Shown here piece by piece: positions 38,989-47,700 of a stretch of DNA of 64,000 bases. The translations under genes were made by a program, and so were the position numbers. The stretch spans positions 1,460,501-1,524,500 of the forward strand of contig NC_011365.1 in assembly GCF_000021325.1 (NCBI RefSeq), given 5' to 3'. Below the pieces are notes generated by a model. It had not been told where the DNA came from. It ran no database searches and saw nothing but the letters and a program-made list of their open reading frames with translations. This DNA comes from Gluconacetobacter diazotrophicus PA1 5 (GTDB lineage: Bacteria > Pseudomonadota > Alphaproteobacteria > Acetobacterales > Acetobacteraceae). Position 1 is the stretch's first letter. The number at the start of each line of letters is the position of its first letter.

Positions 38989-39992
38989 CGTCCGCCCGGA
39001 AGATCCTCTGGCTCAACGTCCTGCTGGCCGTGGCGGTGGTGGGCCTGTCCTGCGCCTCGCTGATGTGGGGCGAGACGCGGCTGTCCTTCCTCACCGCGCT
39101 GAGGGACATGGCGGCGGGCCGGCATACGGCGGGCGCGATCATCGTCGGCCAGTTGCGCCTGCCCCGCACCCTGCTGGCCGTCGTGGTGGGGGGCGTCCTG
39201 GGATTGTCCGGCGCCGTGCTGCAGGGCTACCTGCGCAACCCGCTGGCCGATCCGGGCATCCTTGGCGTGTCGGGCGGGGCGGCGCTGGGGGCCGTCATCG
39301 TCTTTTATACGGGATTGATGCAGGTCTCCGTGGCCATCCTTCCGCTGGGCGGACTGGCCGGCGCGCTGTGCGCCACCGCGATATTGATGGGGCTGGTCGG
39401 GCGCAGCGGCGCGCTGGTCCTGCTGCTGGCCGGTGCGGCGCTCAGCAGCTTTGCCGCCGCCCTGACGGCCCTGACGCTGAATCTGGTGCCCAGCCCCTAT
39501 GCCTCGTTCGAAATCATGCACTGGGTCATGGGATCGCTGACGGACCGGACGTTCACGCATGTCTGGATCAGCCTGCCGGGCGCGATCTGCGGCACCCTGC
39601 TGATGCTGTCGGCCGGACGCGCGCTGGATGCGCTGACGCTGGGCGAGGATGTGGCGGAAAGCCTCGGCTTCCGGCTGTTCGGGCTGCGGGGCGTCCAGAC
39701 GCGGATCGTGCTGGGATGCGCACTGGCGGTCGGGTCCTGCGTCGCCGTTTCGGGGGCCATCGGGTTTGTCGGCCTGGTCGTGCCGCATCTCCTGCGGTCC
39801 CTGACGGGCTACCAGCCGTCGCGCCTGCTGCTGCCGTCCCTGCTGGGGGGAAGCTGCCTGCTTCTGCTGGCGGATATGGTGGTGCGCCTGGTGACGGTGG
39901 GACCGGAACTGCAACTGGGCGTGCTGACGGCGCTGGTCGGCGCGCCGGTTTTCTTCGCCCGGGTCATCATGCTGAAGAGGACGGCGTCATGA
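38985..39992 (+). CDS. btuC: Cobalamin ABC transporter, permease BtuC
   Basis: A 335-residue FecCD-family permease of about 10 TM. QLRLPRTLLAVVVGGVLGLS, LQGYLRNPLADPGILGVSGG and the coupling region GFVGLVVPHLLR are family hallmarks. The start is GTG at 38985 within the btuF stop (GTGA). It overlaps btuD by ATGA. Confidence 0.92.
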   Translation: MTSARKILWLNVLLAVAVVGLSCASLMWGETRLSFLTALRDMAAGRHTAGAIIVGQLRLPRTLLAVVVGGVLGLSGAVLQGYLRNPLADPGILGVSGGAALGAVIVFYTGLMQVSVAILPLGGLAGALCATAILMGLVGRSGALVLLLAGAALSSFAAALTALTLNLVPSPYASFEIMHWVMGSLTDRTFTHVWISLPGAICGTLLMLSAGRALDALTLGEDVAESLGFRLFGLRGVQTRIVLGCALAVGSCVAVSGAIGFVGLVVPHLLRSLTGYQPSRLLLPSLLGGSCLLLLADMVVRLVTVGPELQLGVLTALVGAPVFFARVIMLKRTAS

Positions 39993-40747
39993 TCCTGATG
40001 CAGGCACAGGATATCTCGTTGACGCGCGGCGGTCGCAAGGTCGTCGATGCGGCATCCCTGACATTGGAGGCCGGGCGCGTCATGGGCCTGATCGGCCCCA
40101 ACGGCGCGGGAAAAAGTACCGCCCTGCGCATGCTGGCGGGGCTGCTGACGCCCGATTGCGGTCATGTCCGGCTGCAGGATCGCGATATCGGCCGGATCGG
40201 GGCGGAGATGCGCGCCCGGCAGGTGGCCTTCATCCCGCAGGACGGGCAGAAACCGCCCCCCATGCCGGTACGGGCGCTGGTGGCCCTGGGACGCCTGCCG
40301 CACGGACAGGCGGGCGAACGGGCGGCCGGCCATCCGGTCGTGGAGGACGCGCTGGCCGCGACCGACATGCTGGAACTGCAGAATCGTCCGGCCAGCCACC
40401 TGTCGGGCGGCGAACGGGCGCGGATGAACCTGGCCCGCGCGCTGGCCACCAGCACGCCGGTCATCCTGGCGGACGAACCCATCGCCGCCCTCGATCCCGC
40501 CCATGCCCTGTCGATGATGCAGTTGTTTCGCGTTCTGGCGGCCCAGGGCAAGGGGATCGTCGTCGTGTTGCACGACCTGGCCCTGGCGGCCCGGTTCTGT
40601 GATGAACTGGTGCTGATGCACCAGGGCCGTGTCGTCCGGCATGGCCTGCCCGAACAGGTCCTGCAGGATACCATCATGGGGTCCGTCTATGGCGTGACGG
40701 TCAAGCGGATCGAAAATGCCGTGATCCCGTGGGCATTGTGCCGCTGA
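39989..40747 (+). CDS. btuD: Cobalamin ABC transporter, ATPase BtuD
   Basis: A 252-residue ATPase. Walker A is GPNGAGKST (36-44), the signature LSGGE is at 138-142, and Walker B VILADEP is at 158-164, followed by the H-loop VLHD. It powers B12 import through BtuC. It overlaps btuC by ATGA and cobC by TGATG, so the operon is tightly coupled. Confidence 0.93.
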   Translation: MILMQAQDISLTRGGRKVVDAASLTLEAGRVMGLIGPNGAGKSTALRMLAGLLTPDCGHVRLQDRDIGRIGAEMRARQVAFIPQDGQKPPPMPVRALVALGRLPHGQAGERAAGHPVVEDALAATDMLELQNRPASHLSGGERARMNLARALATSTPVILADEPIAALDPAHALSMMQLFRVLAAQGKGIVVVLHDLALAARFCDELVLMHQGRVVRHGLPEQVLQDTIMGSVYGVTVKRIENAVIPWALCR

Positions 40748-41355
40748 TGCCCACGGAATCAGGCATCGCGACCGTGACGGCTGCCGCTTCCGTCCTGCTG
40801 GTGCGCCACCCCCCGGTCCAGGTCGCGGCCGGCCTGTGCTACGGCCGGCTGGATGTCGGGTTGCTGCCGGGATGGGAAGCGCGGGCCAACGGCCTGGCCG
40901 TGCTGGCCCGGGGTGCCGCGATCCGCATGATCCACAGCGCGCCCGCCACGCGATGCCGGCTGGTCGCCGAGCGGCTGGCCCGGGCGACCGGGCAGACGCT
41001 GCGGATCGATCCGCGCCTGGCGGAGCTGGATTTCGGCGCCTGGGAGGGCACGCCCTGGGCGGCCCTCGACCGCGCGGCACTGGATCAATGGGCCGCCGAC
41101 CCCGAAGGCTTCGCGCCGCCCGGCGGCGAAAGCGGCGGCGCGCTGCGCCGCCGGGTCACGGCATTCTGGACCGACCTGCGCGATGCGGGACAGGCCGCCT
41201 GCGTCCTGACCCATGGCGGGCCGCTGCGGCTGCTCTACGCGCTGGCGGCCGGGCGAACGCCGCATCTTCTGGCGCCCGCGCCGCCGCAAGGCAGCGCCCG
41301 CCTGTTTTCCCTGGACCCGCGCGCGTTCACGCCTTCCGCAGGAACTCGGCCTTGA
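40747..41355 (+). CDS. cobC: Histidine phosphatase, probable alpha-ribazole phosphatase CobC
   Basis: A 202-residue phosphoglycerate-mutase-like phosphatase. The catalytic motif reads LLVRHPP (His21), with Pro instead of the usual Gly. The second His is in LTHGGPLRLL. ELDFGAWEG is typical of CobC. It would remove phosphate from alpha-ribazole-5'-P or cobalamin-5'-P in nucleotide-loop assembly. Its place at the end of the btu operon supports this. It overlaps yjdM on the other strand by 29 bases. Confidence 0.85.
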   Translation: MPTESGIATVTAAASVLLVRHPPVQVAAGLCYGRLDVGLLPGWEARANGLAVLARGAAIRMIHSAPATRCRLVAERLARATGQTLRIDPRLAELDFGAWEGTPWAALDRAALDQWAADPEGFAPPGGESGGALRRRVTAFWTDLRDAGQAACVLTHGGPLRLLYALAAGRTPHLLAPAPPQGSARLFSLDPRAFTPSAGTRP

Positions 41356-41653
41356 GCATGTAGCCGCCGGCCTCGACCGCGTGGTCGCCGTCCCGCAGGC
41401 GGATATTCTTGATCTTGGTCCCGACTTTCAGCGTCGTGGAGGAACCCTTTACCTTGAGGTCCTTGATCATCACCACCGTGTCGCCATCGGCAAGGACCAC
41501 GCCGTTGGCATCGCGTATCACCTCTGCGGCGGGGGCAGCGTCGGCGATGTCGACAGGCCATTCATACCCGCAGGTGTCGCAGACATGGTTCGCCCCCTCG
41601 ACATGCGTCTCGTCCAGGGTGCATTGCGGGCAGGCGGGCGTAGGGATGCTCAT
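41327..41653 (-). CDS. yjdM: Zinc-ribbon protein YjdM (PhnA family)
   Basis: A 108-residue protein with an N-terminal zinc ribbon (CPQC and CDTCG) and a C-terminal PhnA fold (VVMIKDLKVKGSSTTLKVGTKIKNIRL). The family was named for alkylphosphonate use, but its role is unproven. It is convergent with cobC, with a 29-base overlap at the 3' ends. Confidence 0.9.
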   Translation of the reverse strand: MSIPTPACPQCTLDETHVEGANHVCDTCGYEWPVDIADAAPAAEVIRDANGVVLADGDTVVMIKDLKVKGSSTTLKVGTKIKNIRLRDGDHAVEAGGYMLKAEFLRKA

Positions 41654-41702
41654 GCACGGGACTTACCCCCCCGACGTCCGGCATACAATCCCCCCGCATC
41701 TG

Positions 41703-42584
41703 TCAGGGTTTCCGGCGCGTCGGCACCGGAACATTGCAGAGGGTGACGCCATGCGCCGGTTGGACGAAGAATGGGTCCGTGCGGTTGGCGCGGGCATCCA
41801 GATAGGCCGAAAAAGCCGCATCGTCGGTGCGCATCACCTGAAGACGCGGCTGCTGCGCGCGGGGCAGGTCAACGGCAAGCGAGATGCTGCGAATTGCAAT
41901 ATCCTGCGCCTTGTCGGCATAAAATCCCAAGGCCGCCGTCCCGCGCGGCAATGCGCCCAGATGTTCCATGCCCGTCAGGACGCGGCCCACGACGGCCAGA
42001 TTGCGATCAAGCTGGCGCGGTGCCTCGCCGTTGACCGCATACAGTTCCTGCCCATCGCCGGTATCGGGCGGCATGTCGCGCGCCACACCGATCATGCCAT
42101 AGCAGTGCGCAAGCCAGACACGGTTCCCGTCCGTCCCCACCGGCCATCCTGCGGCGAACCCGGTGGCCGGTGCATACGGATCGGAAAAACCGAGTGGGCG
42201 AATGGCAATTCCCTGGCGGTTGCGATCGTATTCCGCCGGCGGATGCGCGACAAAGTCCACGGGCGGTTTCGCCTTTTCGTCGCGCGGGGCCCATTGCACG
42301 ACGTAATCGTCCTGCACGCGGATGACGGCCCCGCCATCCCACACATGCGCGCGCGCCAGATGCACGATATTGCCGGTATGGACCGGCGCGAACTGCGGCG
42401 CGAGTTCGATCACAATTTGCGCGCCATCGCCCAGCGTCATCACCAGAAGCCGGTCCGCCGGCACGTCGGCCCAGGCCGTGCCCGGCGCATGGGCCACGAT
42501 CTCGGAAGGGCTGGGCGCCGCGATCGCCACATTCGGCAGCAGCAGGGCGAGGATCGGCAGAAGACGACGCATGACGGCGATCAT
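41703..42584 (-). CDS. Secreted cyclophilin-type peptidyl-prolyl isomerase
   Basis: About 293 residues with a signal peptide (MRRLLPILALLLPNVAIA). The cyclophilin domain begins RLLVMTLGDGAQIVIELAPQFAPVHTGNIVHL. It is divergent from standard cyclophilins in the FAG/Q active-site strand (VVQWA), so activity may be weak. It likely acts in the periplasm. Starts at 42584 or 42572 are possible. It follows the YeiH gene after 56 bases on the same strand. Confidence 0.8.
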   Translation of the reverse strand: MIAVMRRLLPILALLLPNVAIAAPSPSEIVAHAPGTAWADVPADRLLVMTLGDGAQIVIELAPQFAPVHTGNIVHLARAHVWDGGAVIRVQDDYVVQWAPRDEKAKPPVDFVAHPPAEYDRNRQGIAIRPLGFSDPYAPATGFAAGWPVGTDGNRVWLAHCYGMIGVARDMPPDTGDGQELYAVNGEAPRQLDRNLAVVGRVLTGMEHLGALPRGTAALGFYADKAQDIAIRSISLAVDLPRAQQPRLQVMRTDDAAFSAYLDARANRTDPFFVQPAHGVTLCNVPVPTRRKP

Positions 42585-42640
42585 GCCTGCCGCGACTGGG
42601 GCACGGCAAGCCGGAAACCGTCGCAAAGAGACCCCTCCGG

Positions 42641-43681
42641 TCATCCCCCGGGCATGACCCGGACCAGTATCACGCTGGCGCCGACCAGACCGCACAGGGA
42701 CAGCGCCACGGTCAGGATCAACGGCTGACCCGCCCGCATGACCGAACGAAGATCGATACTGAGACCCAGGGCCGCCATGGCGAGAATGGTCAGCACCGTG
42801 GCGGCGACATTGAGGGGGGCGACGATCCCATGCGGAATCATATCGAAGGATCGGCCGGCCATCATGATCAGGAAGCCGGTAATGTACCAGGGGACCAGCC
42901 GTGTTCTTCGCCGGGGCCCGCCGTCGAACCCGGAGGAGAGCCACGACAGAACGACGCAGACGGGACCGAGCATGAGCACCCGCATCAGTTTGACGAGGGT
43001 GCCCATATGGACGGCCGCCAGGCCGAAGGGCGAGGAGGCCGCGATCACCTGCGGCACGGCATACACCGTCAGGCCCGCGAGGGCGCCGCGCGCGGCATCG
43101 CTGACGTTCAGGACCGGCGCCAGAAGCGGCAGCCCCAGGACAATCACAAGGCCGCCGGCCGCCGTGAATGCGATGGTTGCGCCAACGTCTTCGTCCCGGG
43201 CATGGATCACGGGGGCCGCCGCCATGATCGCGGAATTGCCGCAGATGGAATTGCCGCAGGCGACCAGAAGGGTCTGGGAAACCGGCAGCCCCGCTACCCG
43301 CCCGACGCAGCAGGTAAAGGCCAGGCTGAACGCCACGATCCCCGCGACACCCGCCAGAAGCCATGGACCGGCGGAAAGCACGGCACCAATGCTGAAGGAC
43401 GCACCCAAGCAAGCTATGGCGATATTGAGAAGGGTCCTGGAACAGTAACGAATGCCCGGAACCCATAAACGACCCGGCTCGTAAACGGTCCGGATGCACA
43501 CGCCGACAAGAAGGGCGAGATTCAGGGGTTCCAGCCACGCTTTTCCCAACAGGCTTCCCTCGGCCCATGCGAGCAGGGAGGCAAGGCCCGATATCGCGAG
43601 GCAGAGCAGGACGCCCGGCATGCGGCACGCCAGAAAACGGCTGGCTCGCCGCCGCCAGGACACGCCGGAATAAAGCATCAT
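42641..43681 (-). CDS. YeiH-family (UPF0324) membrane transporter
   Basis: About 346 residues and 9-10 TM segments. The family markers are LLVACGNSICGNSAIMAAAPVI and FTAAGGLVIVLGLP. YeiH proteins are thought to be sulfate or sulfite exporters. The ATG at 43681 has AAGGGCGG 6 bases before it. It is divergent from a LysR regulator, as is typical for yeiH-yeiE pairs, and a palindrome lies between them. Confidence 0.88.
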   Translation of the reverse strand: MMLYSGVSWRRRASRFLACRMPGVLLCLAISGLASLLAWAEGSLLGKAWLEPLNLALLVGVCIRTVYEPGRLWVPGIRYCSRTLLNIAIACLGASFSIGAVLSAGPWLLAGVAGIVAFSLAFTCCVGRVAGLPVSQTLLVACGNSICGNSAIMAAAPVIHARDEDVGATIAFTAAGGLVIVLGLPLLAPVLNVSDAARGALAGLTVYAVPQVIAASSPFGLAAVHMGTLVKLMRVLMLGPVCVVLSWLSSGFDGGPRRRTRLVPWYITGFLIMMAGRSFDMIPHGIVAPLNVAATVLTILAMAALGLSIDLRSVMRAGQPLILTVALSLCGLVGASVILVRVMPGG

Positions 43682-43753
43682 GTCACCGCCCTTTCCTTCG
43701 CCACGAAGACTAGGAGGCAGCCATCTCATCACTCCAACTCATAATTTTTCTGA

Positions 43754-43765
43754 TTCCGATCGGAA
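43754..43765. promoter_or_regulatory. Candidate LysR operator
   Basis: A perfect 12-bp palindrome, TTCCGATCGGAA, in the 113-base gap between the divergent yeiH and LysR genes, next to the AT-rich ATAATTTTT. It is the best candidate for the regulator's site. Confidence 0.5.
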
Positions 43766-43794
43766 ATCGTGATTGGTTGTGATATCCGGCGGGC

Positions 43795-44688
43795 ATGACC
43801 CTGGAACAACTCCGCCTCTTTATCGCCGTCGCGGAACGGGAACACGTCACCGCCGCCAGCCGCGCCCTGAACGTGACCCAGTCCGCCGTATCGGCCGCCA
43901 TCGCGACGCTGGAAGAACGGCATGGCGTGAAGCTCTTCCACCGTGTCGGCCGGGGCATTCGCCTGACGGACGCCGGCCGGCTGTTCCTGCCCGAGGCCCG
44001 TGCTGTCCTGGCCCGGGCCGTGGCGGCCGAAAACGTGCTGGACGATTTCAGCGGCCTGAAGCGCGGCACATTGCGTGTCGTGGCCAGCCAGACCATCGCC
44101 GCGTATTGGCTGCCCCCCATTCTGGTATCGTTTCGCAAGCAATATCCAGGGATTACGATCGACCTGGCGATCAGCAATACCGAAGACGCAGCCGCCAGGG
44201 TCAGGGACGGAGAGGTCGAACTGGGCATCGTCGAGGCGATCGTCGACGACCCCGCACTGGCGCAATGGCCGCTGGGGGAAGATCGCCTGACCATCATCCA
44301 GGCCGATCCGTGCCTGCCCCGGACGGTCGACCGGGCATGGCTACGGGCCGCCCGCTGGGTGATGCGGGAGCCCGGATCGGGTACGCGCTCGACGCTGGAG
44401 CAGCACCTCCGTCACCTCGGGATCGAACCCGAAGATCTGACCATCAGCCTTGTCCTGCCCTCCAACGAAAGCGTGCGGACGGCGATCGAAGCGGGGGCCG
44501 GGATCGGGGCCCTGTCCTCGCTGGTCGTGGTCCCGGCATTACAGGCCGGCACGGTGCACGCCGTGCCGCAGGCGCTGGGCGCGCGGTCGTTCTACGGGTT
44601 GCGACATAAGGAGCGCTATCGCAGCCCGGCCGCCGAGGCCCTGCTGAAGCTTATCGGCCAGGAGCCGCCGGAACGCCGAACCCGGTAG
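43795..44688 (+). CDS. LysR-family regulator
   Basis: A 297-residue regulator with an N-terminal winged helix (LRLFIAVAEREHVTAASRAL, QSAVSAAIATLE) and a two-lobe effector domain. It most resembles the CysB/YeiE branch near the YeiH transporter it faces, so sulfite or sulfate is a possible signal (inference). The 3' end lies 6 bases from the stop of the convergent amidohydrolase gene. Confidence 0.93.
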   Translation: MTLEQLRLFIAVAEREHVTAASRALNVTQSAVSAAIATLEERHGVKLFHRVGRGIRLTDAGRLFLPEARAVLARAVAAENVLDDFSGLKRGTLRVVASQTIAAYWLPPILVSFRKQYPGITIDLAISNTEDAAARVRDGEVELGIVEAIVDDPALAQWPLGEDRLTIIQADPCLPRTVDRAWLRAARWVMREPGSGTRSTLEQHLRHLGIEPEDLTISLVLPSNESVRTAIEAGAGIGALSSLVVVPALQAGTVHAVPQALGARSFYGLRHKERYRSPAAEALLKLIGQEPPERRTR

Positions 44689-44694
44689 GTCGAG

Positions 44695-46584
44695 TCACAC
44701 GGGATCGCACTCCCGCGCATGGTCCTTCGCCCTTACGACGCGCCCGTACGCATGCTGGCCGAACTCGGGCGCATATCGGTCATCCGCCCAGGCCATCCTG
44801 CCGGCGATCATCACGTTCCGCACCACACCCTGCGGGCGATTGACGACCTGCCTGCATCCGAACTGCCGACGGTCGATGAAGTGATAGGTGCTTTCCGGAT
44901 TCCATTTTTGGAGCGCCACGGGATCGACGACGCAGAGATCCGCCTGTGCGCCCACACGCACCCGCCCCGCCTTGATCCCGAAGAATTCCGCCGGAAGCCC
45001 GGTCAGCCGATGGACGGCCAGGGAAACCCGCTGCAACCCCTCCCGCTGCGCCATTTTCAGCGTCCGCAGGTTGCCGTCATAGAACGCGATATTGGCCAGG
45101 TGCGCGCCGCTGTCGTTGAAACCGGGCAGCGTCTGGTCGTGGAACAGGAGTTTCCTGACCGTCGCTTCATCGCGATTGGCGATGGTCGTTTCCCACCGCA
45201 AATCCGTATCCCATTCCCGCAGAAGATGCAGAAGGAAGTCCGCGTCATCCTGGATCGGATCTGGAAATCCCGCGAAGAATGCCGCCTCGGCGTCATTGGC
45301 CGGCCCCCGTCGACCCTTGGATGCCTGGGCGGTTCGAAGCCTGCGACAGGGGGCCGCCAAGGTTTCGCCGGCCCAGTGGGGAAGCGGGCATTCGGCCACG
45401 ACCATGTCTTCCAGCCGCCGGGTCAGGACGACGTCCTCCAGACGGAGCCGCCGCATCAGCCGGGCCAGCGACCAGCCCTTTTTTCCCTTCACCCACATCT
45501 TCCGGAACGCTTCGATCCAGGCGGGATCGTTCAGGATACGGGCACGGCCCTGGCGGTCGGCGAGTTCCAGCTCGTTGAGGGCCCTCAATTCCGGAATCTC
45601 GTCCGCGATCGGGTTGATGGCGCCGTCACTCCAGATCCGGAAGGACGACGACAGGGCCTGAAAACGGAATACCCCGCCCAGAAGCCTGGAATTCAGGATC
45701 GCGGACAGGAGCAGGCAGAGCGACACGGCCGACCGGTTGGTCCGCAGGTCAAGCGCCGCCAGCACGGTCGTCTTGAGCGGCCGGCCGTAAAGACGCCCGC
45801 TGGTCAGCAGGAAACTGCGCACGACAGCCGGGATATTGTCCTTGGACGGTGTCGCCTGCCAGACCCGGCCATAGCGGCGCACGACCGACGTAAGCCGGGA
45901 CAATTCCTTGAACCCGGCATATTGCGTCGGGATCTTTTTCTTCTTGTTCGGCGCGTTGGCAAGGAAATGGAACGGCAGCGCGTCGGTCGAAAATCCCGCA
46001 TAGCCCTGGGACATTCCCAGGTCCAGCAGCCGCTCCATGCGGGAAAGTTCCTGCCGGGTGGGCCGACGGCCCACGGACTGGTTCAGTCCCATGACTTCGA
46101 TCCGAAGCATGGAATGCGGGATCAACGGCACCACATTGGGGCCGAGCGGAAGGCTTTCCAGATGATCGAGATAACCCGCCGAATCTGTCCATGTGCAGGT
46201 ATCCGCAACCCGGCCCAGAACGGTTTTCGGCATGTTCTCGACGCGCGCGAAGCAATCCACGATCGGGTCCTCGCCGTCGCGCCGCTGATGGCCGTATATC
46301 ACCCCGATGGAGCAGTTGCCCATCACGACCGTCGTGGTACCATGGCGCACCACTTCGGGGAGTTCGGGGGACAGTTCGACCTCCAGGTCGAGATGCGTGT
46401 GGATGTCGAGCAGCCCCGGCATCAGCCATAGACCCCGACAGTCAATCTCGGTCGTCCCTTCGTCCGTCGCCAGGCCTGGCCCGATCGCGGTGATCCTGTC
46501 ACCGGTTACGGCCACGTCGGAAATCAGGGGAGCACCTCCGGATCCATCGAAAAGAATGCCATTACGATAAACGATATCCGCCAT
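44695..46584 (-). CDS. D-aminoacylase-like amidohydrolase
   Basis: A 629-residue amidohydrolase of the N-acyl-D-amino-acid deacylase family. The metal-binding HTH is at residues 62-64 (LLDIHTHLDLEVELSPELPE). GNCSIG and NDSGAHLANIAFYDG are family motifs. It is longer than the usual 480-560 residues because of helical insertions at about 270-430 that are rich in Arg and Lys. The exact substrate is unknown; N-acyl-D-amino acids or hydantoin-like compounds are possible. Confidence 0.85.
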   Translation of the reverse strand: MADIVYRNGILFDGSGGAPLISDVAVTGDRITAIGPGLATDEGTTEIDCRGLWLMPGLLDIHTHLDLEVELSPELPEVVRHGTTTVVMGNCSIGVIYGHQRRDGEDPIVDCFARVENMPKTVLGRVADTCTWTDSAGYLDHLESLPLGPNVVPLIPHSMLRIEVMGLNQSVGRRPTRQELSRMERLLDLGMSQGYAGFSTDALPFHFLANAPNKKKKIPTQYAGFKELSRLTSVVRRYGRVWQATPSKDNIPAVVRSFLLTSGRLYGRPLKTTVLAALDLRTNRSAVSLCLLLSAILNSRLLGGVFRFQALSSSFRIWSDGAINPIADEIPELRALNELELADRQGRARILNDPAWIEAFRKMWVKGKKGWSLARLMRRLRLEDVVLTRRLEDMVVAECPLPHWAGETLAAPCRRLRTAQASKGRRGPANDAEAAFFAGFPDPIQDDADFLLHLLREWDTDLRWETTIANRDEATVRKLLFHDQTLPGFNDSGAHLANIAFYDGNLRTLKMAQREGLQRVSLAVHRLTGLPAEFFGIKAGRVRVGAQADLCVVDPVALQKWNPESTYHFIDRRQFGCRQVVNRPQGVVRNVMIAGRMAWADDRYAPEFGQHAYGRVVRAKDHARECDPV

Positions 46585-46752
46585 ATTTGTCTCCGAGAGC
46601 GGACGACGGATAAAAAATAACGAGCATATCGCAGATGTGATCGCTGCTCTGTCGCCCTGCCTGCCTGATTATAACAACCCGGGACCAGTCAAGTTCCAGA
46701 ATCAATGATACCGTCGACGTTTCAATAGGATCGCGCGAAGGATTCCGGCGAC

Positions 46753-46770
46753 CGGATATTACGATATCCG
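46753..46770. promoter_or_regulatory. Inverted repeat upstream of the tautomerase
   Basis: CGGATAT and ATATCCG, perfect 7-bp arms around TACG, 48 bases before the tautomerase start in the divergent region 46585-46817. It could be an operator; no regulator gene is adjacent. Confidence 0.45.
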
Positions 46771-46817
46771 CGAACTCGATACCTTGGATGCAAACGAAAA
46801 GAGAGAGGAACAGGCCG

Positions 46818-47048
46818 ATGCCGCATGTGATCATCAAGCTTCAGCCGGGAAAGTCGGAACATCAGAAGGAAACGATCGCGGAAGCCGTCGCCCAGGCCGT
46901 CATGGCCAGCGCGCCCTGTGCGGAGCGCGCGGTTTCGGTCTCCATCGAGGAAATCGCGCCGGAGGACTGGGTCGAGGCGGTCTACAAGCCCGATATCCTC
47001 GGCGGCCCGGGCACGCTGTACAAGCGCCCCGGGTACGATCCGCTTTGA
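46818..47048 (+). CDS. Small tautomerase (4-oxalocrotonate tautomerase family, PptA-like)
   Basis: A 76-residue protein. The N-terminal Pro2, exposed after Met removal (MPHVIIKLQPGKSEHQKETI), is the catalytic base of this family. The C-terminal KRPGYDP resembles E. coli PptA. The start is the ATG at 46818 with GAGAGAGGAAC upstream. An ATG 30 bases earlier would bury the essential proline. The substrate is unknown. Confidence 0.85.
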   Translation: MPHVIIKLQPGKSEHQKETIAEAVAQAVMASAPCAERAVSVSIEEIAPEDWVEAVYKPDILGGPGTLYKRPGYDPL

Positions 47049-47049
47049 T

Positions 47050-47700
47050 TTACCGGACGATCCAGGCCCGCCGCGCGGGGTCGCGCCGTTCCCAGCCCCG
47101 CCGCTCCAGTTCGGGACTGTCCGACGGGTCCTGCGCGTAGCCGACGCAGAGATAGGCCAGGAACGTCCAGCGCGGATCGGCATCCAGGATGCGGGCGATC
47201 TGCTGCGGGTCGAGGATCGACACCCACCCCACCCCCAGGCCCGCCGCCGTGGCGGCCAGCCAGAACGTATGGACGGCCATGACGGCGGACCAGACCGTGG
47301 TCTGGGGCATCGTCAGCCGGCCCAGGCCCCTGCCCTGCGCCGGGTCGGCGTCGCAGAAGACCGCGACATGGTGCGGGGCGCGATCCAGCCCGGCCAGTTT
47401 CAGCGTGGCGTAGCGGGCGGCATCTTCCTCGGTGCGCGCCGCCAGCGCGTCGGCGTTGCAGCGCGCGAATTCCGCCCGGACCGCCGCCCGGCGCGCGGGG
47501 GAATCGACCCGCATGAAGCGCCAGGGTTCGCTCAGCCCCACCGAGGGCGCCAGGCAGGCGGTGGCCAGCAGGCCGTCCAGCACGGCAGGGTCCACCGGGT
47601 CGGTCCGGAAATGCCGCACGTCGCGCCGCCAGACGAACAGGCGGTCGAGCTGGGCGCGGAAATCGTCGGGAAACGCGGGGCGGGGATCGGGTTCGGTCAT
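47050..47700 (-). CDS. bluB: 5,6-dimethylbenzimidazole synthase BluB
   Basis: A 216-residue flavin destructase that makes the lower ligand of B12 from FMNH2 and oxygen. WRRDVRHFR, LAPSVGLSEPWRFMRV and LTMPQTTVWSAVMAVHTFWL are diagnostic of BluB rather than other nitroreductases. It is downstream of and overlapping cbiB (TGATG). It shows that the host can make, not only import, part of the cofactor. Confidence 0.93.
   Translation of the reverse strand: MTEPDPRPAFPDDFRAQLDRLFVWRRDVRHFRTDPVDPAVLDGLLATACLAPSVGLSEPWRFMRVDSPARRAAVRAEFARCNADALAARTEEDAARYATLKLAGLDRAPHHVAVFCDADPAQGRGLGRLTMPQTTVWSAVMAVHTFWLAATAAGLGVGWVSILDPQQIARILDADPRWTFLAYLCVGYAQDPSDSPELERRGWERRDPARRAWIVR

Noticed and set aside
38915-40747. 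A 610-codon frame joining btuC and btuD regions
   Set aside because: Its N-terminal half is an out-of-frame reading of btuC. The real BtuD starts at 39989, where ATGA overlaps the btuC stop.
41703-43628. A 641-codon frame on the minus strand
   Set aside because: Only its last 290 codons (the cyclophilin) make sense. The rest is a second frame over the YeiH gene.
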